A stretch of 42,493 bases of DNA from Amycolatopsis circi. GTDB lineage: Bacteria; Actinomycetota; Actinomycetes; Mycobacteriales; Pseudonocardiaceae. The stretch covers positions 1 to 42,493 of the forward strand of contig NZ_PQIA01000082.1 of assembly GCF_003385235.1 (NCBI RefSeq), written 5' to 3'. Positions 7,705 to 15,282 of the stretch are shown piece by piece. The notes below the pieces were generated by a model. That model was given only the letters and a program-made list of their open reading frames with translations, did not search any database and was not told the DNA's origin. The number at the start of each line of letters is the position of its first letter. Position 1 is the first letter of the stretch. The position numbers and the translations under genes were made by a program.

Positions 7705-8940
7705 ATGGAACGGACCGGATGCGTGGTCGCCGGGGGCGGGCCGGCGGGCGTGATGCTGGGCCTGCTGCTGGCGCGGGCCGGGGTCGAGGTGGTGGTGCTG
7801 GAGAAGCACCGTGATTTCCTGCGGGACTTCCGCGGCGACACCGTGCACCCGTCGACCCTGCGACTGCTGGACGAACTCGGCCTGGGCACCCAGTTCGCCG
7901 CGCTGTCGCGTTCGGTCCTGGAACGCATGACAATGGAGATCGGCGGAGAGACGGTGGTAGCCGCCGATTTCAGCAAACTGCGCGGCCCGCACCGGCACAT
8001 CGCGATGGTCCCGCAAGCCGAATTCCTGGGCCTGCTGGCGGAAGCCGGTGCCGCCGAACCGAAATTCTCGTTGCGCATGGGCGCTTCCGTCGTTTCACTG
8101 CTCCGCGGGAACGGACGCGTCACCGGAGTCCGCTACCGCGACGACACCGGCGCAGTCCACGAATTAGCCGCCCCGCTCACCGTCGGCTGCGACGGACGCT
8201 GGTCGACAGTGCGCCGGGAGCTGGGCCTCGCGCTGCGGGAGTCGGACGTCCCGATGGACGTCTGGCAGGTGCGGGTGCCGAAAGCCGAACCGGGCGAGCC
8301 GGGGGTGTTCGCCCGGTTCGGCCCCGGATACGCCTCAGTCACCATGGACCGCGGCGACTACTACCAGACCTCGTACCTCATCCCCCGCGGCGCGGATGCC
8401 GCACTGCGCTCCGGCCCGATCTCCGGATTCCGCTCCCGGCTGGGCGAATTGTTCGGCTGGACGTCCGAGCAGTTGTCCGCCGTACGCTCGTGGGACGACG
8501 TGAAGCTGCTCGAAGTGACGATGGGCCTCCTGCCGCGCTGGCACGCACCGGGCGCGCTGTGCATCGGCGATGCGGCACACCCGATGTCGCCGGTGGGTGG
8601 CGTCGGAGTGAACCTGGCCGTGCAAGATGCCGTCGCCACCGCCCGACTTCTCGCTGAACCGTTGCTGCGCGGGGAGGTTCCGGTGTCCCGCCTGGCTGCC
8701 GTACGCCGCCGCCGGTTGCTGCCGACTGTCGCGGTGCAGTCCAGCCAGAGGGGCGAGCACGGAATGCTGCTGCGCCCGGCACTCGACGGAACCCTGAACC
8801 GGCTGCCCGCACCGATGCGGATGCTGCAGCGGTTTCCGGCGCTTTCCGGGATTACGGCTTATCTGGGCGGCGTTGGTTTGCGGCCGGAGCATGCGCCCGC
8901 TTTCGCCCGTCGGTCCACTTTGGACAGCTACGCGGGTTGA
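7705..8940 (+). CDS. FAD-dependent monooxygenase/oxidoreductase (PHBH type)
   Basis: 411 residues. ATG 7705 follows GGAGGT at good distance; an earlier in-frame GTG at 7681 lies in the operator and is rejected. Group A flavin monooxygenase motifs are in place: the Rossmann loop VAGGGPAGVMLGLLLA (about 7-22) with the acidic end of strand 2 (VVVLEKH), the DG motif in TVGCDGRWSTVRREL (about 160) contacting FAD and NAD(P)H, and the GD motif CIGDAAHPMSPVGGVGVN (about 286) binding the FAD ribityl chain. Such enzymes hydroxylate small aromatic or polyketide-like substrates using NAD(P)H and O2. Under a divergent TetR repressor it probably belongs to a response to a xenobiotic or antibiotic; the substrate is not readable. 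Confidence 0.9.
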   Translation: MERTGCVVAGGGPAGVMLGLLLARAGVEVVVLEKHRDFLRDFRGDTVHPSTLRLLDELGLGTQFAALSRSVLERMTMEIGGETVVAADFSKLRGPHRHIAMVPQAEFLGLLAEAGAAEPKFSLRMGASVVSLLRGNGRVTGVRYRDDTGAVHELAAPLTVGCDGRWSTVRRELGLALRESDVPMDVWQVRVPKAEPGEPGVFARFGPGYASVTMDRGDYYQTSYLIPRGADAALRSGPISGFRSRLGELFGWTSEQLSAVRSWDDVKLLEVTMGLLPRWHAPGALCIGDAAHPMSPVGGVGVNLAVQDAVATARLLAEPLLRGEVPVSRLAAVRRRRLLPTVAVQSSQRGEHGMLLRPALDGTLNRLPAPMRMLQRFPALSGITAYLGGVGLRPEHAPAFARRSTLDSYAG

Positions 8941-9230
8941 GCTTTCACCTGCCCCGTGCGGTGCCGTTTGCCAATGTCGCACTGGTTTGCGGCACCGTCC
9001 CGGGCTCGCTGCTCACCGGGGCGGGGACCATGCTTCGGCACTCCACAGTGGAGCAGGTGGCTGATCCGTGCCGGTAGCCCGCGTGCCGTACCGGCACTTC
9101 CTCAGACTCGCCACTTTTTCTGGACAGTATCTGCGGAACATGCTCCGGTCTGCGTCGCTTGCGTTGGAACTGCCGCAACTGCGCCGGTTCTCCGGCACAC
9201 CGTTTGGACTCGCCGCTCTCCCGGCAGGGT
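8941..9230. other. intergenic, no supported gene
   Basis: Several overlapping frames are open on both strands, as expected at this GC content, but none shows a recognisable domain, a ribosome binding site or the codon pattern of the neighbours. It leads directly into the tandem repeats that follow. Confidence 0.55.
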
Positions 9231-9443
9231 CGGTTCGGAACGGGCTCGGCCGCCTCTGGCGGTATCAGCTCGGAACAGGCTCGATCTCCCTGTACAGCGT
9301 CGGCGCGAAACAGTCTCGACTTCGATCGCACAACACCGGCGCGAGACAGCCTCAAGCTCCATCGCACAGCACCGGCTCGAAACAGTCTCAACCTCCGCCG
9401 TACAGAGGCGGCTCGAACAGGCTCAACCTCCGCCTGACAGCAG
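9231..9443. repeat. 36-bp tandem repeat (about six copies)
   Basis: Copies start at 9231, 9266, 9301, 9337, 9373 and 9409, with periods of 35, 35, 36, 36 and 36 bases. They share the frame CGGCnCGAAACAGnCTCnAC followed by a variable middle and an ACAG segment near the end. Later copies are more alike than the first two. There are no unique spacers between the units, so it is not a CRISPR. A 36-base period is 12 codons, which keeps reading frames open on both strands by repetition. Confidence 0.75.
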
Positions 9444-9609
9444 CGGAGGTCGAGCCCGTTCCACGGCGGTGAGCTATGCCGGGCAGCCCGAGCGTCGCGT
9501 CTTCGTTTGCCCGCTGCGCTGGCCAGCATTTACTGCCCCGCCAGGCACTGCCCGTCGGGCACCACCAGGCACTATCCGGCGCTGTCCGACGCTGGCGGGC
9601 GCTGCCCGC
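9444..9609. other. intergenic spacer between two tandem repeats
   Basis: No gene seen. Scattered CAGGCAC words (9542, 9566) look like decayed units of the 14-bp repeat that begins at 9610. Confidence 0.5.
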
Positions 9610-9940
9610 CAGGCACTGGTCGCCAGGCACTGGCGGGCAGACACCGGCAAGCAGGTACTGGCAAGCAGGTACTGCTTGCCAGGCACCGGCAGGCGGCCAG
9701 GCACCGGCGGCCAGACAACGGCGGGCGGGCACTGGTCGCCAGGCACCGGCCGCCAGACAACAGCGGCCAGGCACCGGCATGCAGGCACTGGTCGCCAGGC
9801 ACCGGCGGCCGGCCAGTTAACGGCGGCCAGGCACCGGCGGGCGGGCGCTGATGGCCAGGCACCGGCCGCCAGACAACAGCGGCCAGGCACCGGCATGCAG
9901 GCACCGGCGGGGCGTGTACCGGTAGGCGGGCACTAGCGCG
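9610..9940. repeat. 14-bp minisatellite (about 23 units)
   Basis: Consensus CAGGCACCGGCGGC with variants CAGACAACAGCGGC, CAGGCACTGGTCGC and CAGGTACTGGCAAG. Unit starts are 9610, 9624, 9638, 9652, 9666, 9680, 9698, 9712, 9726, 9740, 9754, 9768, 9782, 9796, 9814, 9828, 9842, 9856, 9870, 9884, 9898, about 9913 and 9927: a strict 14-base step with two 18-base exceptions. Within it, 9738-9788 and 9854-9904 are identical 51-base segments, showing higher-order duplication. A 14-base unit cannot encode a periodic 4-5 residue peptide in one frame, so the open frames here are by-products. Confidence 0.85.
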
Positions 9941-10016
9941 GGGCGGCCAGGCACCGACGGCAGGCACCGACGGTCAGGAACTCGCCCGAGCCTTCCCCAC
10001 CCCGCGCAGCAGCCAG

Positions 10017-10577
10017 CTATGCCGGATAAGCCCGCACCAACCGAGCGTCCTGCAACGCACGGGCCCACCATTCGAGCTGATCGAGCAACGCCTGCGCCGC
10101 GGTCTCCGCCTCCGGGTCGACCGGCTCGCCGTTCTCCCCGAACCGTCCGTGCGCCCCGTGGAAGCTCACGGTCTCGCGGATGGTCACCGCGTGCAGCTCG
10201 GCAAAGACCGGCCGGAGGTGCTCGACCGCACGCAGCCCGCCGGAGATCCCGCCGTAGGACACGAAAGCGACCGGTTTGGCGTGCCACTCGCCGCGGAACC
10301 AGTCGAGGACGTTCTTGAGCGAGGCGGGGTAACTGTGGTTGTACTCCGGCGTGATCACGACGAACGCATCCGCCGCCTCGAGCCGGGCCGCGACGGGCGC
10401 GGCCCCCTCGCCGTTCATCGCGAGCGGCAGGGAAATCTCGGCGACGTCGATGACGTCGGCGACGAGATCGCCGTGCCGGTCGGCCTGGCGGGCGAACCAG
10501 CGCACGACCGTGGGGGCGAACCGCCCTTCCCTGGCGCTGCCGACAAGCACAGCGAGCCGGACGGGAGCTTCGGACAC
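10017..10577 (-). CDS. NADPH-dependent FMN reductase
   Basis: 186 residues, the usual length for the flavodoxin-like NAD(P)H:FMN reductases. Motifs seen: the phosphate-binding loop VLVGSAREGRFAP (about 10-22), TPEYNHSYPASLKNVLDW (about 82-99), the family signature contacting the flavin, and VSYGGISGGLRA (about 112-123). The enzyme reduces free or bound FMN with NADPH in the cytoplasm; some relatives reduce quinones or chromate. The gene is divergent from soxR, with a MerR-type 20-bp dyad between a -35 TTGACT and a -10-like GAGACT spaced 19 bases and reading toward this gene, so it is very probably the direct SoxR target. A SoxR-controlled flavin reductase is also known in Streptomyces coelicolor. 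Confidence 0.9.
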   Translation of the reverse strand: MSEAPVRLAVLVGSAREGRFAPTVVRWFARQADRHGDLVADVIDVAEISLPLAMNGEGAAPVAARLEAADAFVVITPEYNHSYPASLKNVLDWFRGEWHAKPVAFVSYGGISGGLRAVEHLRPVFAELHAVTIRETVSFHGAHGRFGENGEPVDPEAETAAQALLDQLEWWARALQDARLVRAYPA

Positions 10578-10626
10578 GTTATTCTCCTTTTTCCCGGGGC
10601 GGAACAGGTTCCCGCCTCCGGAAGCG

Positions 10627-10657
10627 AGTCTCGAACTTCAAGCTCCCTTTAAGTCAA
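10627..10657 (-). promoter_or_regulatory. SoxR-controlled promoter with 19-bp spacer
   Basis: Reading leftward: -35 TTGACT (10657-10652), a 19-base spacer, then GAGACT (10632-10627) as a weak -10. The spacer region carries the dyad ACTTAAAG-ggag-CTTGAAGT (10635-10654), whose arms match at 7 of 8 positions. A long 19-bp spacer with the dyad inside is the classic architecture for MerR-family activation by DNA distortion. Confidence 0.6.
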
Positions 10658-10671
10658 GCTATGCTGAGCGC

Positions 10672-11139
10672 ATGACGAAAACGGAGCTGCCCGAACTGAC
10701 CGTGGGCGAACTCTCCCACCGAAGCGGCGTACCGGCGTCGGCCCTGCGGTTCTACGAGGACGAGAACCTGATCCGCAGCAGGCGCACCGCGGGCAACCAG
10801 CGCCGCTACCGCCGCGACACCCTGCGGCGGGTCACGTTCATCCGCATGTCGCAGCGGGTGGGCATGCCGCTGGCGCAGATCCGCGAGGTCTTGGCCCTCC
10901 TGCCGGACGACCGGACCCCGACCCGCGCCGACTGGTCCCGCATCTCGTCCTGCTGGCGCTCCGACCTGGACCAGCGCATCCGCCAACTGGAACAACTCCG
11001 CGACCAACTGAACGACTGCATCGGCTGCGGCTGCATGTCCCTGGCCAAATGCCGCCTGGCCAACCCGAACGACCAACTAGGCCAAGACGGCCCCGGCCCG
11101 CGACGCCTGCCCGACCACCGGGGAACGGAGTACGAGTGA
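10672..11139 (+). CDS. soxR: SoxR-type redox-sensing MerR regulator
   Basis: 155 residues. The N-terminal winged helix (LTVGELSHRSGVPASALRFY, residues 9-28) is of the MerR family, a dimerisation helix follows (about 80-112), and then the [2Fe-2S] cluster motif CIGCGCMSLAKC with C116, C119, C121 and C127, exactly the CX2CXCX5C spacing of SoxR. The cluster is oxidised by redox-active compounds and switches the bound promoter on. In actinobacteria SoxR responds to endogenous redox-cycling pigments and controls a small set of oxidoreductases rather than soxS. Here the divergent FMN reductase is the evident target. The C-terminal extension (about 128-155) is charged and typical of actinobacterial SoxR. 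Confidence 0.95.
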   Translation: MTKTELPELTVGELSHRSGVPASALRFYEDENLIRSRRTAGNQRRYRRDTLRRVTFIRMSQRVGMPLAQIREVLALLPDDRTPTRADWSRISSCWRSDLDQRIRQLEQLRDQLNDCIGCGCMSLAKCRLANPNDQLGQDGPGPRRLPDHRGTEYE

Positions 11140-11459
11140 GGCTCCAGCTGCCGAGGTCTCGCAGCCGCCGAGGTTGCGCCTTCGAGGTCTCGCAGCCGGT
11201 GAGGTTGCGCGCCCTGAGGTCTCGCAGCGCGAAGGTGCGGCAGCACGGCAAGGAACCATGCGAGACCGCGCCAGCTTTATCAACTCGGCGTCGCGATGTC
11301 ACCGGTCCGCACGAACAGCGCACAAGTCCGCAGCAGGCGGGTTACGCATCCATCGAACCCGGCTCTCGCCACGCAGGTACCAGCCCACTGCCGTACGCGG
11401 CCTGCCTCACCGCCCTGCCTCCCCCGTCGTTCTCCCGGCGCGTCATCACCCCAGCACGG
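11140..11459. other. intergenic region with a direct repeat, no gene seen
   Basis: 320 bases between soxR and the 3' end of the DinB-like gene. The first part is three direct repeats (listed separately); the rest shows no convincing coding frame, RNA gene or promoter. GAGACCGCG at 11262 is the reverse complement of a GGTCTC-type word in the repeat, but no stable long hairpin is evident. Confidence 0.5.
11153..11247. repeat. 31/32-bp direct repeat, three copies
   Basis: GAGGTCTCGCAGC starts at 11153, 11184 and 11216. Copies 1 and 2 continue with CG..GAGGTTGCGC; copy 3 diverges after GCGCGAAGGTGCGG. It directly follows the soxR stop. Confidence 0.65.
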
Positions 11460-11966
11460 TCATCCCAGCAGCAACCCCCTCACGTAGGCGGCCTGTCCGG
11501 CATGCTGGAGGTCGTCGGACAGGACGCTGACCAGCCGGACTCCCAGGGTCACCGGCGGGTTCCAGCCTTCGTCGACCACCTTGTCCAGCGCCGCCGCGTC
11601 GAGGCCAGCCACCCAGGAAACCGTGTGCTCGTGCACGGCGTCGTAGTAGCCGGTGAGCAGATCCGGCGACTCCGGCCGCACCTGGGCCACGTCCTCGCTG
11701 CTGTGCCCGTAGCCGATGTCGCCCGCCGGGAACGGCAGGTCGAACTTCTCGCGCCAGTCCGCTGCCGTCCAGAGCTGGTCGGTGCCCGCGACGCCTGCGA
11801 CATGGTCGTCCTGCACCCGCGCCAAATGCCAGACCAGCCAGCCGATCGAGTTGGCCTCCGGGCCGGGTCGCGCCGCCAGTTGCTCCGCGGTCAGCCCGTC
11901 GACTGCCTGGTGCACCACTTCCCGCACCCGGCCGAATCCGTCCACGAGCAGATCGGCCACATTCAT
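11460..11966 (-). CDS. DinB-like/DUF664 protein (mycothiol-dependent type)
   Basis: 168 residues, a four-helix DinB fold by pattern. N-terminal helix with FGRVREVVHQAVDGL, then NSIGWLVWHLARVQDDHVAGV (about 39-59) with the first metal-binding His and a second His in the next turn, and LSDDLQHAGQAAYVRGLLLG at the C-terminus supplying the third His. Spacing and the WLVWHLARVQDDH segment match the DUF664/DinB superfamily that in actinobacteria includes mycothiol-dependent isomerases and transferases. The reaction here is unknown; cytoplasmic thiol or detoxification chemistry is likely. ATG at 11966 is the family-like start. Confidence 0.85.
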   Translation of the reverse strand: MNVADLLVDGFGRVREVVHQAVDGLTAEQLAARPGPEANSIGWLVWHLARVQDDHVAGVAGTDQLWTAADWREKFDLPFPAGDIGYGHSSEDVAQVRPESPDLLTGYYDAVHEHTVSWVAGLDAAALDKVVDEGWNPPVTLGVRLVSVLSDDLQHAGQAAYVRGLLLG

Positions 11967-12139
11967 CTCGCGCTCCTCCTTCGTCGTCGTGCGCTTGCCT
12001 CGATCATGCCTCGAAGATCCGCCTCTGCCCAGCCTCGTGACTCGAGCGGCGCGAGGGGACCACTCGCACGCGCCGAACCGGTTTCAGCACGGGAAAATCG
12101 GCTAACTACCCGCGGTGACCGCGACCGTCCACTTCGGAT

Positions 12140-12169
12140 CTGACAGCATCGTCCGGAGTCCGGTAATAT
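12140..12169 (+). promoter_or_regulatory. sigma-70-type promoter for the 49-residue membrane peptide
   Basis: -35 CTGACA (12140-12145), an 18-base spacer and -10 TAATAT (12164-12169). This AT-rich -10 stands out in GC-rich DNA. It lies about 50 bases before the GTG start of the small ORF. Confidence 0.6.
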
Positions 12170-12217
12170 CCGCGGCGAAAGCGACAACGCACGCCGAAGA
12201 CGCGAACGGAGGGCCCA

Positions 12218-12367
12218 GTGGCGATCACCGCGCCCCGCGCCCTGCCCGGCTTCGACAACATCGCCGGTATCGCGATTCCCGCCTGGGCGGGCATGGTGAT
12301 CACCGCGGCCTGCGCGGTTTCAGCGATAGCGGTTCTGCTGGTGATTCTGCGCAACCGGCGCAAGTAG
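12218..12367 (+). CDS. small single-pass membrane protein (49 residues)
   Basis: GTG at 12218 is preceded by GGAGGG (12208-12213) at ideal spacing, and a good promoter lies upstream. The product is 49 residues: a polar start (VAITAPRALPGFDNIAGI), one strongly hydrophobic helix (about 20-44, PAWAGMVITAACAVSAIAVL and onward) and a basic end RNRRK, giving an N-out/C-in prediction by the positive-inside rule. I do not recognise a family. It stands alone between the divergent DinB-like gene and the converging DUF6314-like gene. The presence of both promoter and ribosome binding site makes it more credible than a chance frame. Confidence 0.6.
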   Translation: MAITAPRALPGFDNIAGIAIPAWAGMVITAACAVSAIAVLLVILRNRRK

Positions 12368-12414
12368 TCCACGCGGGGACATTCGCTTCGATATCCGCCG
12401 GATCCCGAGCGAGA

Positions 12415-12434
12415 CAGTGCGGAATCAGGCACTG
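12415..12434. terminator. short hairpin between converging genes
   Basis: CAGTGC-GGAATCAG-GCACTG: a 6-bp stem and 8-base loop, placed between the stops of the 49-residue peptide gene and the DUF6314-like gene. No T-run follows, so terminator function is only a suggestion. Confidence 0.3.
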
Positions 12435-12447
12435 CCCCCGCCGAGGG

Positions 12448-12882
12448 TCACTTGTTCACGCGGGTGAACCGGCTGGTGATCACGTGGTCCTTGGCCGGAC
12501 CGGTCACCACCCATTCCTGCTCCCACCGGCGGTCGTCGAGCACGCGGTACGTGCCTCGATACCAGTCGGCGGCACACGGATGATCAGCCGTCCACTCCCC
12601 GGTCGCCAGATCCAGATCGTGGAAGAACCCACCGTGGTCGAAGTGCACCGCGGCGCGGGAGCCTCCAGCCGGTCGGTAGTGCAGTGTCCGGACGAACGGT
12701 CCTCGATGCGCTCCAAGCTGCAGCTCTCCCGACTCGCGATAGACGAGCACCCCGTCGTCGGACGTGAACGTCGCGCGACCGCTCGCCTCGCCCATCGGCA
12801 CTCCGTCGACGTCGACGATTTCGCGCGCGAGCTGCCATTCGCCGGAGAAGTACCCGGTCAGGTCATTGATCGGAAAACCCAC
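12448..12882 (-). CDS. DUF6314-like protein
   Basis: 144 residues from GTG 12882. The sequence FPINDLTGYFSGEWQLAREI, then GRATFTSDDGVLVYRESGEL, GPFVRTLHYRP, HDLDLATGEWTADHPCAADW and GTYRVLDD ending with GPAKDHVITSRFTR follows the DUF6314 pattern: a lipocalin-like beta barrel with conserved Trp, His and GPAKD. Function of the family is not known to me. The start is uncertain: the frame stays open upstream to 13155, but the part beyond about 12980 is arginine-rich and looks like shadow; the conserved fold begins at residue 4 of the start chosen. It is divergent from recQ, with 241 bases between the chosen starts. Confidence 0.75.
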   Translation of the reverse strand: MGFPINDLTGYFSGEWQLAREIVDVDGVPMGEASGRATFTSDDGVLVYRESGELQLGAHRGPFVRTLHYRPAGGSRAAVHFDHGGFFHDLDLATGEWTADHPCAADWYRGTYRVLDDRRWEQEWVVTGPAKDHVITSRFTRVNK

Positions 12883-13123
12883 GGATCCATTGTGCGCCTC
12901 GGGACCGAACGCGAACGGCACTGGGACCACCAGCTCGGTACCGTCTGTCACGAGGGTGGCGTGAAGGGTCCCGTCATCCCGGCTGTCACCAGTCGCCCTG
13001 CTGTTCACCCTGTGCGACCGGACCCGCCGCAGGTGCCGAAAACGGCCAGCGCGATGGGGACTCTCGCGCCGAACCCGGCGGGGCAGGCTCGACCGGACGG
13101 CCCGCCGCCCTAGAATCGGCCGC

Positions 13124-14971
13124 GTGGCGCACCCCGACCTGGCCGAGCAGGCCACCCGTTCCCCCGCTCTCGAGACCTTGCAGCGAGTCTTCGGCTACGA
13201 CGCGTTCCGCGGCGACCAGGCGGAGATCGTCGAGCACGTGATCTCCGGCGGCGACGCGCTGGTGCTCATGCCCACCGGCGGCGGGAAATCGCTGTGCTAC
13301 CAGATCCCGGCGCTGGTGCGGCCGGGCGTCGGCGTGGTGATCTCGCCGCTCATCGCGTTGATGCAGGACCAGGTCGACGCGCTGCGCAACGTCGGCGTAC
13401 GCGCCGGATTCCTCAACTCCACCCAGGATTTCGCACAGCGGCAGGAGGTGGAGAACGCGTTCGTCGCGGGCGAACTGGACCTGCTCTACCTCGCGCCCGA
13501 ACGGCTGTCGGTCGAATCCACCGTGCGGCTGCTCGACCGCGGCAAGATCGCGCTGTTCGCGATCGACGAGGCGCACTGCGTCTCCCAGTGGGGCCACGAT
13601 TTCCGGCCCGACTACCTGATGCTTTCTTCGCTGCACGAACGCTGGCCGGACGTGCCCCGGATCGCGCTCACCGCCACCGCGACCGAGGCCACGCACAAGG
13701 AAATCTCGCAGCGGCTCGGCTTGGACAGCGCGAAGCATTTCGTCGCGAGCTTCGACCGGCCGAACATCCAATACCGGATCGTGCCGAAGAACTCGCCGCA
13801 GAAGCAGTTGCTCGACCTCCTGCGCACCGAGCACCAGGGCGACGCCGGGATCGTCTACTGCCTGTCCCGCGCATCGGTGGAGAAGACAGCGAATTTCCTG
13901 GTGCAGAACGGAATTCCAGCGCTCCCCTACCACGCGGGGCTCGACAAGTCGACGCGCGCGACGAACCAGGCGAGGTTCCTGCGCGAGGAAGGGCTCGTCG
14001 TGGTCGCCACGATCGCGTTCGGCATGGGCATCGACAAACCGGATGTCAGGTTCGTCGCGCACCTGGACCTGCCGAAGTCCGTGGAAGGCTATTACCAGGA
14101 AACCGGCCGCGCGGGCCGCGACGGGCAGCCGTCCACCGCCTGGCTCGCGTACGGGCTGCAAGACGTGATGCAGCTGCGCAAAATGATCGACAAGTCCGAG
14201 GGCGACGAGATGCACCGCCGCCTGCAAGCCCAGCACCTGAACGCGATGCTGGGACTGTGCGAGACAGTCGAATGCCGGCGCACGCAGATCCTCGCGTACT
14301 TCGGGCAGTCCGGCCAGCCGTGCGGGAACTGCGACACCTGCCTCACCCCGCCGGAACGCTGGGACGGCACCATTCCCGCGCAAAAACTGCTGTCCACAGT
14401 GGTCCGTCTGCGCAACGAACGGCGGCAAAGTTTCGGCGCCGGCCAGATCATCGACATCCTGCTCGGCAAAACGACTCCGAAGGTCACCCAGTTCCAGCAC
14501 GACACGCTGAAGGTCTTCGGTATCGGCACCGAACTGCGCGAACCGGAATGGCGCGCGGTGGTGCGGCAGCTGCTGGCACGCAACCTGCTTGCGGTCGAAG
14601 GAGATTACGGGTCACTGGTGCTGACCGAAGGCTCGACCGCGGTCCTGAACGGCTCCCAAGAAGTACAGCTGCGCCGCGAACCCGAACGCCCGGCGCGCGC
14701 CCCGCGAACGTCTCGCCGCACGCCGGCGGCCGCTCCGGTCGAGATGCCCGAGGAAGCGGCACCGGTGTTCGAGCGTCTCCGCGCCTGGCGCGGGGCGACG
14801 GCGAAGGAACAAGGAGTCCCGGCGTACGTGATCTTCCACGACGCCACGCTGCGCCAGATCGCCACCTTGATGCCGACAACGCTCGACGCCCTGGGCACGG
14901 TGAGCGGGGTGGGCGAGAGCAAGCTGGCCAAGTACGGGGAGGGAGTGCTGGCGACGCTGGCTGAGGAGTGA
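13124..14971 (+). CDS. recQ: ATP-dependent DNA helicase RecQ
   Basis: 615 residues, the standard RecQ length. Domains in order: helicase core with LMPTGGGKSLCYQIP (Walker A, about 48-62), the aromatic-rich loop and DEAH box IDEAHCVSQWGHDFRPDY (D148-H151), motif III ALTATAT, then the second RecA fold with IVYCLSRASVEK, GLDKSTRA, VVATIAFGMGIDKPDVR and GYYQETGRAGRDG; the zinc subdomain with four Cys (VECRRT and CGNCDTC); a winged-helix RQC region; and a C-terminal HRDC domain ending SGVGESKLAKYGEGVL. It unwinds DNA 3' to 5' in recombination and fork repair. GTG at 13124 is the only start that precedes the conserved N-terminus closely. A basic, proline-rich linker (about 525-545) precedes HRDC. 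Confidence 0.97.
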   Translation: MAHPDLAEQATRSPALETLQRVFGYDAFRGDQAEIVEHVISGGDALVLMPTGGGKSLCYQIPALVRPGVGVVISPLIALMQDQVDALRNVGVRAGFLNSTQDFAQRQEVENAFVAGELDLLYLAPERLSVESTVRLLDRGKIALFAIDEAHCVSQWGHDFRPDYLMLSSLHERWPDVPRIALTATATEATHKEISQRLGLDSAKHFVASFDRPNIQYRIVPKNSPQKQLLDLLRTEHQGDAGIVYCLSRASVEKTANFLVQNGIPALPYHAGLDKSTRATNQARFLREEGLVVVATIAFGMGIDKPDVRFVAHLDLPKSVEGYYQETGRAGRDGQPSTAWLAYGLQDVMQLRKMIDKSEGDEMHRRLQAQHLNAMLGLCETVECRRTQILAYFGQSGQPCGNCDTCLTPPERWDGTIPAQKLLSTVVRLRNERRQSFGAGQIIDILLGKTTPKVTQFQHDTLKVFGIGTELREPEWRAVVRQLLARNLLAVEGDYGSLVLTEGSTAVLNGSQEVQLRREPERPARAPRTSRRTPAAAPVEMPEEAAPVFERLRAWRGATAKEQGVPAYVIFHDATLRQIATLMPTTLDALGTVSGVGESKLAKYGEGVLATLAEE

Positions 14972-15282
14972 GACTGGGGCGGAGCCGAGGTCAAGACTGC
15001 CTAGCCGGGAACGCAGGCCGAGGAGTGAGATTGCGTGCGAGTCACCTACGAGGCTCTCACCGACTCACTCGAGCACGTCAACGCATCAGCGGTCAACCTA
15101 TGGAGATGTAGCGCGACTCCGGGTTCAGCACCCGGTGCACGCGTCTCATCCCAGCTGTCTTCGCGCCAGCTAGCGGCCTGAAAACGCCGCCGGGGCAATC
15201 GGCCTCGCGCGGAGACCTGCTAGGCGCGCGCTGACTCCCGCCCCTCAAGCCGCGCATTGAAGCTGAGCACTAGGTTGACGGG
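14972..15282. other. intergenic region, no gene seen
   Basis: 311 bases between recQ and the serine hydrolase gene. GAGGAGTGAGA occurs at the recQ end and again about 60 bases later, suggesting a small duplication of the gene end. A T-arm-like stem-loop at 15119-15135 was examined and rejected as tRNA. No promoter stands out. Confidence 0.5.

Noticed and set aside
9231..9443. CRISPR-like spacing of a 36-bp unit
   Set aside because: The units are adjacent without unique spacers and there are no cas genes in the window.
8956..9936. Long open frames on both strands across the repeat region
   Set aside because: They are kept open by GC bias and by 14- and 36-base periodic repeats; no domain, ribosome binding site or codon bias supports translation.
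12883..13155. N-terminal extension of the DUF6314-like protein
   Set aside because: It is mostly arginine-rich and overlaps the recQ start; the nearer part (12883-12980) looks more protein-like, so a slightly longer start remains possible but is not supported by a ribosome binding site.
15119..15135. tRNA T-arm-like stem-loop CCGGGTTCAGCACCCGG
   Set aside because: The loop has G where the invariant A58 is expected and no acceptor stem, D-arm or anticodon arm can be built from the flanks.
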